This document shows, one piece after another, positions 8,227 through 16,506 of a stretch of DNA of 32,459 bases (position 1 is its first letter; the number at the start of each line of letters is the position of its first letter). This DNA comes from Spartobacteria bacterium AMD-G4 (GTDB taxonomy: Bacteria; Verrucomicrobiota; Verrucomicrobiia; Chthoniobacterales; Terrimicrobiaceae): positions 1-32,459 of the forward strand of contig NEUK01000012.1 in assembly GCA_002290555.1 (NCBI GenBank), read 5' to 3'. The position numbers and the translations under genes are program-made. The notes below the pieces were generated by a model that ran no database searches, was not told the origin of the DNA, and worked only from the letters and a program-made list of their open reading frames with translations.

Positions 8227-9039
8227 CTAAAAGGAAGAGGCTTTCGCAGCAAGGATGCGGCGGATGATGAAAAAGGGAACGACTAGGGCGACGGAAACCG
8301 CCACCGCAAGCAAGGGGTTCGGAATCACGCGGGCACGATCACTTGCAACGGCACGCAGGCCCTCCCGCACGGCTTCTGTGGCAGAGACCACAAAGGCGGG
8401 GAAGGTTTTAAAATGGGACTCCCGATCTGCCTCGCCGGGGCGCGTCGCAATATCGAAAAATTCTGTAGGAACCGGGCCGGGGCAAAGCGCCGTGACGGTA
8501 ATGCCTCTGGGGCGCAACTCCATAGCAAGCGCCTCCGAAAAGCTCGTGACATAGGCTTTCGTAGCCGAGTAAACCGCCATGTTGGGTAGCGGGAAAAACC
8601 CGGCCACGCTGCTGACATTCAGAATGGCGGCTCGGCCTCCGACGATCATTTTTCCGACAAGAAGATGGGTGAGATGCGTGAGGGCGGAGATATTGACATC
8701 GATCATCGACTGCACGCGGCTCCACTCGCTGGATTCAAAGGGCCCGTGGTCTCCCAGGCCGGCATTGTTCACCAGAAAATCGACATCGATTTTTTCGTTC
8801 AGCAGCCAGCCAGCCAGCGCATCGCGTCGAGATGGATCGGCGAGGTCGGCTGGAAAGATTCGGACATCGAGCTTCGGGTGGACACCGCGCAGAGTGGCGG
8901 CGAGTTCCTCAAGACGGTCCGTGCGTCGTGCCACGAGAACGAGGCGGGAAGCCACGGGCGCGAGTTGGCGCGCAAATTCCGATCCCAGCCCTGAGGACGC
9001 GCCTGTGATCAATGCCGTGCAGCCGGTGAAAAATTTCAT
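8227..9039 (-). CDS. Short-chain dehydrogenase/reductase (SDR), membrane-tailed
   Basis: This NAD(P)-dependent oxidoreductase has 270 aa. The classical SDR signatures are all visible: TGASSGLG (12-19) for the cofactor, NNAG (91-94), catalytic Ser near 144 (NVSSVAG) and YSATK (Tyr157, Lys161). PGPVPTEF follows the active site. The basic VARR after beta-2 suggests NADP(H). The C-terminus is hydrophobic (AVAVSVALVVPFFIIRRIL), so the enzyme may be attached to the membrane and act on a lipid, as in the DltE/YqjQ-like SDRs. The substrate is unknown. It is followed within 12 nt by the polyprenyl synthase gene. The preceding transglutaminase gene ends 106 bp upstream, leaving room for a promoter. Confidence 0.9.
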   Translation of the reverse strand: MKFFTGCTALITGASSGLGSEFARQLAPVASRLVLVARRTDRLEELAATLRGVHPKLDVRIFPADLADPSRRDALAGWLLNEKIDVDFLVNNAGLGDHGPFESSEWSRVQSMIDVNISALTHLTHLLVGKMIVGGRAAILNVSSVAGFFPLPNMAVYSATKAYVTSFSEALAMELRPRGITVTALCPGPVPTEFFDIATRPGEADRESHFKTFPAFVVSATEAVREGLRAVASDRARVIPNPLLAVAVSVALVVPFFIIRRILAAKASSF

Positions 9040-9145
9040 TTTTGGTGGGAAGATGGTTTGTCTTCGAGCGTACGTGTCAGATGATATACGCTTCGGCTTC
9101 GAATTGGGTTTCTAAGTAATGCGAAAGGGTGGCCGAGGTGCTTGC

Positions 9146-9994
9146 TCAGCCAACTTTCTCCACCGAGATCGTTGTGGCGAGGCTACTGGCCACAGTGGCG
9201 TTGCTGTAGTAGGCGCCGCTGATCGGTGCCACATCTTCATGCCGACGGCCGACTGCGGTGGCGACAAAGTGGTGGTCCGTGAGCACACCGTTGGTGGGGT
9301 CGATACCGACCCATCCAGCGCCCGGCAGGCAAGCTTCCACCCACAGGTGCATGGCGCTGGAGGCGCGTCTTTCCGACTCCGCCTTGTCGCCCTCCCACAC
9401 AAATCCACTCACAAGGCGAGCGGCCACACCGTTCCGCCGAAGCGCCTCGGTGAGAAGCGCCGCAAAATCGCGACATGAGCCGGAGCCCCGTTGCAGGGTT
9501 TCTTCCGCAGTGTGCGGCAAACCATCCGGCCGCACCTCATATTCCATATTGTCGTGGATCCAGTGGTTGAAATTCAAGATCGTCTCGACCGTGGGGCGCG
9601 GGCCACAGGGGGCGAGTGGTGGCGGTAGCGCGCAATCGCCCACGGGTGTGAGGTAGGGGGAAAGAATGATGCGTTCATTTTCGGTATATTGCAGAGGAAT
9701 CTGCAGCCCATGTGGTTCCAAAAGAAAATGGAAGGGATTTTTCTCGATCACCTCGAGTTCGAGTTCCAGCCGAAAAGGCAAAACGGACGACATTTCCGGA
9801 TAGAAACAATACGCGATGTGGTTGTTGAACAAGTCTTGGCGGAATTGAACATCTGCGGAGGCTTGCGTTTCAAAGCGCATGCTTGCGACTTTAACGAGGA
9901 GGTCGATGCGAGGAAAAATCCGCGCGTGGTGGGGTGAGAACGACACCTTGCCCTCGTAGGTGTAAACCGATTCCTTGGTGATTTTGAGTTTCAT
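9146..9994 (-). CDS. Transglutaminase-like protein, second copy
   Basis: This is a bacterial transglutaminase-like cysteine protein of 282 aa. The N-terminal half (residues about 1-120) is a beta-rich domain, and the papain-like core follows. The catalytic triad is visible as Cys174 (GSGSCRDFA), His216 (AMHLWVEA) and Asp232 (GIDPTNG). Bacterial members of this superfamily are often amidases or peptidases rather than crosslinkers. There is no signal peptide, so it should act in the cytoplasm. Its ATG overlaps the stop of the first transglutaminase gene by 4 nt (ATGA), and both follow the ATP-grasp/alpha-E gene. That grouping is the hallmark of a predicted but uncharacterised peptide synthesis and processing system. 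The two copies differ clearly in sequence and so are not a recent duplication. Confidence 0.9.
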   Translation of the reverse strand: MKLKITKESVYTYEGKVSFSPHHARIFPRIDLLVKVASMRFETQASADVQFRQDLFNNHIAYCFYPEMSSVLPFRLELELEVIEKNPFHFLLEPHGLQIPLQYTENERIILSPYLTPVGDCALPPPLAPCGPRPTVETILNFNHWIHDNMEYEVRPDGLPHTAEETLQRGSGSCRDFAALLTEALRRNGVAARLVSGFVWEGDKAESERRASSAMHLWVEACLPGAGWVGIDPTNGVLTDHHFVATAVGRRHEDVAPISGAYYSNATVASSLATTISVEKVG

Positions 9995-10872
9995 AGTTTT
10001 TCAGGAATTCTTTGCATGCTCACACGCGCTTTGAGTTTTTGCGAGGCCGAACCTTTGAATGTTCCCCGCACGGGTGCTGCATCGAGGAAGTCGCGGCCTA
10101 CGGCAACCGTGATGTGCTGCTCCCCGCACCACTGGTTGTTTGTGGGGTCGAGGGCCACCCATGCCATGCCGGGAACGAGCACCTCCACCCAAGCATGCGT
10201 GGCGAGGGATCCGACAAGAGGTCTCTGGGCGGGATGAGCGGGAACGGCAGGCTCGGATTCGATATAACCACACACATAGCGGCAAGGGAGGTGTGCCGCG
10301 CGAAGGATGCCGAGCATCACATGGGCGAAATCCTGGCAGACACCCTCTCGGGTTTTCCAAATATGGGAGAGCGGAGTCTCAATCTCGGTCGAGCCGGAGC
10401 GGTATTTGAACTCGCGATGGATTGTTGCATTGAGCGCCTCCAGACACTCACGCAAGGGACAGTTCTCACGAAGAATTTCGCGCGCCCAAGCGGTGGACTC
10501 GGACGCCGACGGAATGGCTTCGGTGGGTTGCAGATAGTCAAAGACGCCTGTGCCGGCCGTCTTCAAAATCTGCCGCGCCTCGGCCACGCTGAGTGAAAGA
10601 CCGACCTCGGGCAAAACGCGGGGTCGCGTCCGAACAGTCAATCGGTTCGTGACCTTGAGCTGACGGTGGCGCAGCGTCATCGAATAGAATGTTGTTTGGT
10701 TTCCAAAATAATCGAGGTAGTCGGAAACCTGGGCGGCCGGCAGGAATTCGATGCGATGACGCACGATCTCCTGCTCCGCGCGCACCGGCGGCGTAAGCCT
10801 CACCTCGAGGTAAGCTTCCATGGCCGTGTCCACATAGTGGTAGCCGGTGGTGTGCACGACATGGAAAAGCAT
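9991..10872 (-). CDS. Transglutaminase-like protein with N-terminal beta domain, first copy
   Basis: The protein has 293 aa. It starts MLFHVVHTTGYHY, matching the N-terminal beta domain (Bact_transglu_N type) found before transglutaminase cores. The core carries Cys179 (REGVCQDFAHVM), His226 (THAWVEV) and Asp242 (ALDPTNN), an intact Cys-His-Asp triad. No signal peptide is seen. It begins 2 nt after the stop of the ATP-grasp/alpha-E gene, and its own stop overlaps the next transglutaminase start. Proteins of this type are repeatedly found beside CP-ATP-grasp and alpha-E genes, where they are predicted to cleave or transfer the peptide product. Its substrate is not known. Confidence 0.92.
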   Translation of the reverse strand: MLFHVVHTTGYHYVDTAMEAYLEVRLTPPVRAEQEIVRHRIEFLPAAQVSDYLDYFGNQTTFYSMTLRHRQLKVTNRLTVRTRPRVLPEVGLSLSVAEARQILKTAGTGVFDYLQPTEAIPSASESTAWAREILRENCPLRECLEALNATIHREFKYRSGSTEIETPLSHIWKTREGVCQDFAHVMLGILRAAHLPCRYVCGYIESEPAVPAHPAQRPLVGSLATHAWVEVLVPGMAWVALDPTNNQWCGEQHITVAVGRDFLDAAPVRGTFKGSASQKLKARVSMQRIPEKL

Positions 10873-10874
10873 AA

Positions 10875-13397
10875 TCAGTCTTTGAAAAGGGGCTTCGTTT
10901 CGCTGTGCATGAGAACTTGGTGGTTCAGAAAACTGTCACAAATCACCGTATGCAGGCCGAGCAGACTTTGAAGAAGGATTTCCGAGTGGGTCTGAAGCGG
11001 AGATTTGGTGTTCGGCCGTTTCCTGGCGCCAAGCAAGCTCTCCCAATCACTCGAGCGGATGGCCTGAATGAGATTTTCCATGGTGGCCAAGGCGCGGTCG
11101 GTCGCGGGAGATATCACACTGCCTCTCTCCCGGATGCGGGCCGCACAGCCCTCCAAACAACGCACCACCGAGCGCGGGGCCACGGGATTCGTCCAGAGGA
11201 GATCCAGCAGCGGAAGCGGCTCGATGCGCATCTGATAAACCCGCCGGTAGATGTCCCGGCTGTTTAAGAGGCGGAGGAAAGCGGAAAGCCTAATCTCGAC
11301 AGCATGCGGGCCGAGGCTTTTTCCGGAGGATTGCATGAGAGGTCCGGCAATCGAGGCGACCGCATTGGCGGTGATCGCGGCGCGCTCCAACAACTGGCCG
11401 ATCTCACAAAAGTTCCACCCATCATCGGCCAACATCGTGCACTTCGCTGTGCCAAAAAACCGGGGAATCATCTCACGGGCCAAGAGGCAAAACTCGCGGC
11501 TGGCATTGGCAAGCACCTCGGCGGGGGCATCGGGCTGGAAAAGCACGGCATCGAAGCGTTCGCGCAATCCACTCATGACGGCCCACGCGTCGAGACTCAG
11601 GGTTTCCAAGACGGACTCCGCATTGCCAAAGGCGCGGTGGATGGTGCTGACGATGGATCCAGCCTCGGCGGGATCGAAGGCCAGGCGGTAGCGGCCCTCG
11701 GGACTCGATATCGTGCGGCGGGAGCTTGAGCCCGCGCCCTCAAGCATGGGAAGAATGCGGTTCCAGACGGGCCGGTAGTTCATGCGCTCGGTCGGGTTCA
11801 GCTCCTCCAACTCAAGCGACTCGATGGCCCCCACCATTCCGGCCAGGTCGTAAGCGCGCTGCAGATAGCGACCGAGCCAGTAGTAGGCCTCCGCCACGCG
11901 GCTGGTGACGCCGTGGAGCGCGACTTTGGAGTCCACTTGGCGCGTGGCATCCCACTGCTCGGCTTCCTTGTTCAGGCCGACGCCCACCCAAGTGTCCTTA
12001 CTTCCACCGCCAAGCTCGGAGGAGGTGTATTCAGAGCTTTTCGTGGAGACGCGGGTGAGGGCGCCGGGAAAGACCTCAATGTCGCCACCGCTTTTTCTAA
12101 GGGCAAAAAGAATATGGTCTTGGCGGCTCTTACGGCGCTCGCCGTCCTGAAAGGTAATCGTCTGGGCATCGCATTCCTGCGGTTGGGCGACAAAGCGTCC
12201 GGGCGACTTGAGGATTTCCCTGCGGACTTCAGCAATCGATGCCTCCGAGGGCAGCCGGCCATCGCCGCCCAGGTAAATTTTTTCACCGTAGAGGCCGCGA
12301 ATTGTGAAATTTTCGATGTCGGCAAGCACATGCTCGCGCTGATCGTGATCACCCAGCCAGTGGGTGGCGAGCGTGGGCAAAAGCGGTTGCTCACCCAGAT
12401 AGTATCGAATGATCTGTCCGGAGAACGGCAGCAGGGAGCGGTCGTCGGAGAGCTGTGAGCCGATCGCATTGACCACAGCCACGCTTTTTTTTCGGATGCA
12501 GTGGACGAGGCCGGGCACTCCCAGCATGGAATCGCGGCGGAAGACCAGGGGATCCAACCAGCGGTCGGTGAGACGGGAGTAGATCACATCCACCTTGCTT
12601 AGGCCGGAAACGGTTTTGAGATAGACCTCGTCGTTGAGCACGAGCAGATCACCACCCTGCACGAGGGGAATGCCCATGCGCCGGCCGAGAAAGCTGTGCT
12701 CGGAATAGGCCGGACTCAACGGACCGGGAGTCAGAAGCACGACCATGGGGTCGGGCTCGCTGGAGTGGGCGCGGAGCATTTCCAGGATGCCCGTGGGAAC
12801 ATCCGATATCGAGTGGATGCCGGTGTCATGGAAAGATTGGGGAATGATCCGCGTGAGGGCGCGACGGTTCTGGATCATGTAGGACATGCCGGAAGCGTGG
12901 CTGAAATAGTGGTGCTTCACGGCAAGCGCTCCATCCGGCAGGCGGCAAACGGCGACTCCGCTCAAATGCAGAAAGGCCTCGCCCGGCAAAGGCAGGCCCG
13001 CCGCGGAGCGCTGGAAAAATTCACTGCCAAGGACGAGTGGGACCGGCAGCACGCCATCAAGAAGGATTTGCTTCGAGCCGTAGATGTCTTTGAGAAAACA
13101 CTCAAACGCGCGCATGCGTTGGCGAACCCCTTCTTCCAAGGGTCTCCACTCGGCCGGGGTGAAAATTTGGGGGAGAAGATCACAGAACCACGCGCGTGAG
13201 CCCCAAGGGCGGTCGCGGTCGATGTCGAAGGTGACGCCCATCTCGCGCATGGTGGCCTCGAGTCGATCGTCGAGGCTGCGCACTTGGGCGAGGGGCATTT
13301 TGTTAAGCCGCTCGAAGAGGGACTTGTAAACTTCGCGCGGGCGGCTATCCGGACCGGACATTTCGTCGTAGGCGCGGAAATGCCATGCCGAGCTCAT
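10875..13397 (-). CDS. Circularly permuted ATP-grasp / alpha-E domain fusion protein
   Basis: The protein has 840 aa. The first half (about 80-490) is the circularly permuted ATP-grasp ligase formerly called DUF404/DUF407; recognisable blocks are VDVIYSRLTDRWLDPL, SMLGVPGLV, VNAIGSQLSDD and LGGGSKDTWVG. From about residue 495 an all-helical alpha-E domain (formerly DUF403) begins with SRVAEAYYWLGRYLQRAYDLAG. The two are separate proteins in many bacteria and fused here. By family knowledge the ATP-grasp part should form amide bonds, probably a short peptide; neither substrate nor product is established. The loop reading FTIRGLYGEKIYLGGDG departs from the glycine-rich loop I would expect, so activity needs testing. 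The start codon overlaps the ribF stop (ATGA), and the first transglutaminase starts 2 nt after its end. No Anbu-type peptidase gene is present. Confidence 0.9.
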   Translation of the reverse strand: MSSAWHFRAYDEMSGPDSRPREVYKSLFERLNKMPLAQVRSLDDRLEATMREMGVTFDIDRDRPWGSRAWFCDLLPQIFTPAEWRPLEEGVRQRMRAFECFLKDIYGSKQILLDGVLPVPLVLGSEFFQRSAAGLPLPGEAFLHLSGVAVCRLPDGALAVKHHYFSHASGMSYMIQNRRALTRIIPQSFHDTGIHSISDVPTGILEMLRAHSSEPDPMVVLLTPGPLSPAYSEHSFLGRRMGIPLVQGGDLLVLNDEVYLKTVSGLSKVDVIYSRLTDRWLDPLVFRRDSMLGVPGLVHCIRKKSVAVVNAIGSQLSDDRSLLPFSGQIIRYYLGEQPLLPTLATHWLGDHDQREHVLADIENFTIRGLYGEKIYLGGDGRLPSEASIAEVRREILKSPGRFVAQPQECDAQTITFQDGERRKSRQDHILFALRKSGGDIEVFPGALTRVSTKSSEYTSSELGGGSKDTWVGVGLNKEAEQWDATRQVDSKVALHGVTSRVAEAYYWLGRYLQRAYDLAGMVGAIESLELEELNPTERMNYRPVWNRILPMLEGAGSSSRRTISSPEGRYRLAFDPAEAGSIVSTIHRAFGNAESVLETLSLDAWAVMSGLRERFDAVLFQPDAPAEVLANASREFCLLAREMIPRFFGTAKCTMLADDGWNFCEIGQLLERAAITANAVASIAGPLMQSSGKSLGPHAVEIRLSAFLRLLNSRDIYRRVYQMRIEPLPLLDLLWTNPVAPRSVVRCLEGCAARIRERGSVISPATDRALATMENLIQAIRSSDWESLLGARKRPNTKSPLQTHSEILLQSLLGLHTVICDSFLNHQVLMHSETKPLFKD

Positions 13398-14335
13398 ACC
13401 TCAGCTTTGCTGTTTTGGAGCCGTGCGCGCACCAGGCCGATATCATGGTGAATTTGCGCGCAGAGGGCATCCTGATTCTCAAATTTTTGCTCTGGCCTCA
13501 TGAACTGGAGGAAGGAAACTTCCATTTCAGAACCATAGAGATCTTCGCAAAAATCCAGAAGATGGATCTCAAGCACGCGGCGGCCGTCTCCCGACACGGT
13601 CGGTCGAACGCCTATGTTTGCAACGCCGGGACGCTTGTTCCCGTTCCATCCTGCTTCGATGGCGTAAACTCCATCCGGCGGATACTGCTCATTTCCTGTC
13701 GCGATATTCGCAGTGGGGAAGCCCATTTGCCTGCCCCTGCCGGCACCGTGCACCACATGGCCGCGAATCGAAAAATCCCGGCCGAGGAGTCGCGCGGCCT
13801 TGGCAAGATTGCCCATTGCGAGGGACTCCCGAATGAGCGTGCTGCTGACAACTTCGCCATCGACGAGAACGGGAGCGATAGCACTCGTAAAGAAACCGTT
13901 TTTCATCCCAAGGGTCTGAAGCAAGCGGGCATTTCCCCTGCGGGCGTGGCCAAAAACCCAGCCTTCACCGATACAAATCCCCTCCAACTGAGGGGCCGTG
14001 CGGCAAAGTTTCAACACAAATTCCTCGGCCTCAATCGCGGCGAAGGCGCTATCGAAAGAAATGACAAGGGCGTGCTGGATGCCCTGCCGCTCCATCAGGC
14101 AGAGCTTGAAGTCGAGAGGTGTCAGGAGGCGGGGGGCATTTTCCGGGCGCAGAATGCAAGCGGGGTGAGGATCAAAGGTGAGAGCAACGGGAATACCACC
14201 GATGCGCACGGCGGAGTCCACCGCAGCCTGCAAGACGGCCTGATGGCCGAGGTGCATTCCGTCAAAGACTCCAATAGCCAACACCAAGGGCGCGTCGATT
14301 TTCGCGAGGGCGTCGATGGCGTGCAGAGTTTTCAT
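13394..14335 (-). CDS. ribF: Bifunctional riboflavin kinase / FAD synthetase
   Basis: The enzyme phosphorylates riboflavin to FMN and adenylates FMN to FAD. The N-terminal nucleotidyltransferase shows GVFDGMHLGHQ (22-32) and SSTLIRES. The C-terminal kinase domain shows GRGRQMGFPTANI and PPDGVYAIEA. The length of 313 aa is normal. It overlaps truB by one nucleotide (TGATG) upstream, and its stop overlaps the start of the ATP-grasp gene (ATGA). truB-ribF is a common pairing at the end of nusA-infB operons. In many genomes rpsO and pnp come next; here they are absent and the peptide-ligase module follows. Confidence 0.96.
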   Translation of the reverse strand: MKTLHAIDALAKIDAPLVLAIGVFDGMHLGHQAVLQAAVDSAVRIGGIPVALTFDPHPACILRPENAPRLLTPLDFKLCLMERQGIQHALVISFDSAFAAIEAEEFVLKLCRTAPQLEGICIGEGWVFGHARRGNARLLQTLGMKNGFFTSAIAPVLVDGEVVSSTLIRESLAMGNLAKAARLLGRDFSIRGHVVHGAGRGRQMGFPTANIATGNEQYPPDGVYAIEAGWNGNKRPGVANIGVRPTVSGDGRRVLEIHLLDFCEDLYGSEMEVSFLQFMRPEQKFENQDALCAQIHHDIGLVRARLQNSKAEV

Positions 14336-15057
14336 CAGGCACCACGCAGCCTCGAGACGGCTGGAAGAGAAAGGATGCGCTGGGCGATGGCTTCAATCGG
14401 TCCGGTCTTCAGTTCCGCCACGGTCACAGCACCGTCCACACTAAAGCGTCCGGATTTTGTGCGCCGCAGGGACTTGAGATGTGCGCCGCAGCCGAGCTCT
14501 TCGCCAATATCGTTGGCGTAGGTGCGGACATAAAATCCCTTGCTGCAAACAACACGGAAATCGATTTCGGGTATTCTCACACCTTGGATTTCATGAGCGT
14601 AAACATGAACAAAGCGGGGCTCGCGCTCGACGGTTTTGCCTTGGCGCGCGAGCTTGTAGAGCGGCACGCCGTCTTTCTTGATAGCACTGACCATTGGCGG
14701 CATCTGATAAAAATCGCCATGGTATTTTGCAAAAGCTGCGTCGATTTGTTCCCGAGTTAAATCAGGAACCAAGCGCGTCTCGGTGATCTGTCCATCCGAG
14801 TCCTGGCTGTCCGTGACTTCGCCCAAACGCAGCGTGCCGACATACTCCTTGTCTTCGCTCATGAGGAGATCTTGGATTTTTGTTCCTCGCCCGATTGTAA
14901 TAATCAGGAGACCGGTGGCCAGCGGGTCGAGCGTGCCGCAGTGGCCGACTTTTTTCGTGTTGAGTGCCCGACGCGTGATCGCCACGACATCGTGCGATGT
15001 CATGCCAGCGGCTTTGTCCACGAGCAGGACGCCATCAATTTCAGTTCCGGATTTCAT
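14335..15057 (-). CDS. truB: tRNA pseudouridine(55) synthase, short form
   Basis: The enzyme makes pseudouridine 55 in the T-loop of tRNAs. The catalytic motif GHCGTLDPLATGLL carries the nucleophile Asp44. Further family blocks are GVLLVDKAAGMTSHDVV, YQMPPMVSAIKKDGVPLYKLAR and CSKGFYVRTYANDIG. At 240 aa it is clearly shorter than E. coli TruB (about 314 aa). It stops near the end of the catalytic domain, so the C-terminal RNA-binding PUA-like domain appears to be missing. There is no sign of a frameshift, because the next gene overlaps the stop. It overlaps nrnA by 17 nt upstream and ribF by 1 nt downstream. Confidence 0.95.
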   Translation of the reverse strand: MKSGTEIDGVLLVDKAAGMTSHDVVAITRRALNTKKVGHCGTLDPLATGLLIITIGRGTKIQDLLMSEDKEYVGTLRLGEVTDSQDSDGQITETRLVPDLTREQIDAAFAKYHGDFYQMPPMVSAIKKDGVPLYKLARQGKTVEREPRFVHVYAHEIQGVRIPEIDFRVVCSKGFYVRTYANDIGEELGCGAHLKSLRRTKSGRFSVDGAVTVAELKTGPIEAIAQRILSLPAVSRLRGA

Positions 15058-16015
15058 CAGAGAGAGCTTTCAGAAAGTCGTTTTTTACTTGTTCGAGCGT
15101 GCCATCCACGCGAGCGCCAGAGGCCATGGGATGTCCGCCGCCATGGAATTTTTTGCAAACCTTGCAGACATCGATTCTGGGAAATTTGGAGCGGGCGCTC
15201 ACGCGCACCTTACCTTCGGGGAGTTCCTCAAAAAATACAGCGGCCTCGACGCCCTCGACAGAGCGCAGGTGATCAATAATGCCTTCGTTGTCCTCCGGAA
15301 GGACTTTGAGTTTTTCAACCAAATCCAGCGGGAGGGAAAAAGTGGCGATGCGGTCGGCGCAGTGGAACTCGGCCGAGTTAAGCGCGTGCCGGAGAAGCTC
15401 GAAGCGACGGCGCGGCTGATTGTCGTAAATCGCACGGGAGAGCCCAGGCACATCCACACCACAACTGATGAGATGCGAGGCGGCGGCGAAGGTGCGCTCA
15501 TTAGTGCCAGCATACTGGAACGAACCGGTGTCCGTGGAAATGGCCGCAAAGAGATTGGTCGCCATCTCGGGAGAAATACGCGCGCCAACACGCTGGAAAA
15601 ATTCCAGCAGAATCTGCCCCGTCGCAGGCGCCGAGGGATCGATGTAGTTCACATCCCCAAAGTTTTCGTTGCTGATGTGATGGTCGATATTAAGGATCGG
15701 CGTGCCAGGCGCGATGGCCTCGAGGACGCTGCCAAGGCGATTTTTCACCGAAGTGTCGAGCGCGACAAAGGCATCGAATTTTTGCGGTGCGGTGGGGGGA
15801 AGGCTGATGATTTCGTGGCACGGCAGATAATGGAATTTTGAAGTGGATCCCTCTTCGTTATAGGCCACGACTTCCTTGCCGCAATCGCGCAGCCACAGGG
15901 CAAACGCAATGGTCGACCCGAGTGCGTCGGCATCGGGGCGAAGATGGCTGGCGACGCCCACAGTGCGCGCATCGCGAAGTGCATCGGAGATGGTGTCAAA
16001 GTTCAGATTCATCAT
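15041..16015 (-). CDS. nrnA: DHH-DHHA1 nanoRNase / pAp phosphatase
   Basis: NrnA-type enzymes degrade 2-5 nt RNAs and dephosphorylate pAp. The N-terminal DHH domain shows HLRPDADALGS (about 24-34), the Asp of VALDTS, the DHH motif NIDHHISN and STDTGSFQY. The DHHA1 domain ends with FHGGGHPMASGARV, the substrate-binding Gly-rich loop. All expected metal ligands are visible in 324 aa. The gene is preceded by a strong Shine-Dalgarno motif, GGAGG, 9 nt before the ATG inside the rbfA coding end, and overlaps rbfA by 20 nt and truB by 17 nt. Its place between rbfA and truB is common in several bacterial phyla. Confidence 0.95.
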   Translation of the reverse strand: MMNLNFDTISDALRDARTVGVASHLRPDADALGSTIAFALWLRDCGKEVVAYNEEGSTSKFHYLPCHEIISLPPTAPQKFDAFVALDTSVKNRLGSVLEAIAPGTPILNIDHHISNENFGDVNYIDPSAPATGQILLEFFQRVGARISPEMATNLFAAISTDTGSFQYAGTNERTFAAASHLISCGVDVPGLSRAIYDNQPRRRFELLRHALNSAEFHCADRIATFSLPLDLVEKLKVLPEDNEGIIDHLRSVEGVEAAVFFEELPEGKVRVSARSKFPRIDVCKVCKKFHGGGHPMASGARVDGTLEQVKNDFLKALSDEIRN

Positions 16016-16364
16016 CAGGTAATTCCTCCTTGAGACCCAGTTCGTCCATAATATCGATCACCCGTGTGCCTCGCTGTATGGCATCGTCGAGACGAAAATT
16101 CAAATGCGGCGTGTGTTTCATGTGGACCCGTCGGGCAACCTCATTCTGAAAAGTGACCCGGTGCTCCTCGAGCGCCTCCATGGCCTTGCGGCGCCCAGCC
16201 GGCGAGCCCAACGCGGAAATGAAAACATGGGCTTGTTTGAGGTCGGGAGTGATGTCCACTCCGCTCACGGTAATGAGGGTATCCTCAAATTCCATCTCGC
16301 GGCGGATGATCATGCCGAGTTCCCTTTTGAGAACTTCGCATACCCTGACAAGTCTGTTTTTCAT
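15996..16364 (-). CDS. rbfA: 30S ribosome-binding factor A
   Basis: RbfA is a KH-fold 30S maturation factor that acts on the 5' helix of 16S rRNA. The 122 aa fit the family. Helix 1 is RVCEVLKRELGMIIRREM, and strand/helix blocks LITVSGVDITPDLKQAHVFI and HTPHLNFRLDDAIQRG follow; the LxFRxDxS-like block is the family signature near the end. It lies 142 bp downstream of infB and overlaps nrnA by 20 nt. No ribosome-binding motif is seen before its ATG. Confidence 0.94.
   Translation of the reverse strand: MKNRLVRVCEVLKRELGMIIRREMEFEDTLITVSGVDITPDLKQAHVFISALGSPAGRRKAMEALEEHRVTFQNEVARRVHMKHTPHLNFRLDDAIQRGTRVIDIMDELGLKEELPDDESEL
16025..16029 (-). promoter_or_regulatory. Strong Shine-Dalgarno motif for nrnA
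   Basis: The minus strand reads AAGGAGGaattacctgATG, a consensus GGAGG nine nucleotides before the nrnA start, inside the end of rbfA. It stands out because most starts in the window lack such a motif. Confidence 0.8.
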
Positions 16365-16506
16365 GGAGCGTGTGGTCTGAGCAGGCGTTAGGCTTCCCTG
16401 CGAGCGAAGTTTCTAAGTTTTACGAGATTCGAGAGATAAAGGTTCGACAAAACTCACTGACGGCAGGTTGATTACCGGGCGCTGCCGATGTTGGAGCAAG
16501 AACTTT
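16365..16506. other. infB-rbfA spacer
   Basis: These 142 bp are the largest gap inside the nusA-ribF run. They could hold an internal promoter or processing site. I see no strong hairpin plus T-tract and no small gene. Confidence 0.3.

Noticed and set aside
8579-9115. Plus-strand ORFs opposite the SDR and transglutaminase genes
   Set aside because: They are antisense shadows; the minus-strand proteins carry complete catalytic motifs.
13385-14521. 378-aa plus-strand ORF opposite ribF/truB
   Set aside because: It is antisense to two genes with clear family motifs, and its own translation has no recognisable domain.
14783-15841. 352-aa plus-strand ORF opposite truB/nrnA
   Set aside because: It is a shadow of nrnA, whose DHH and GGGH motifs are intact.
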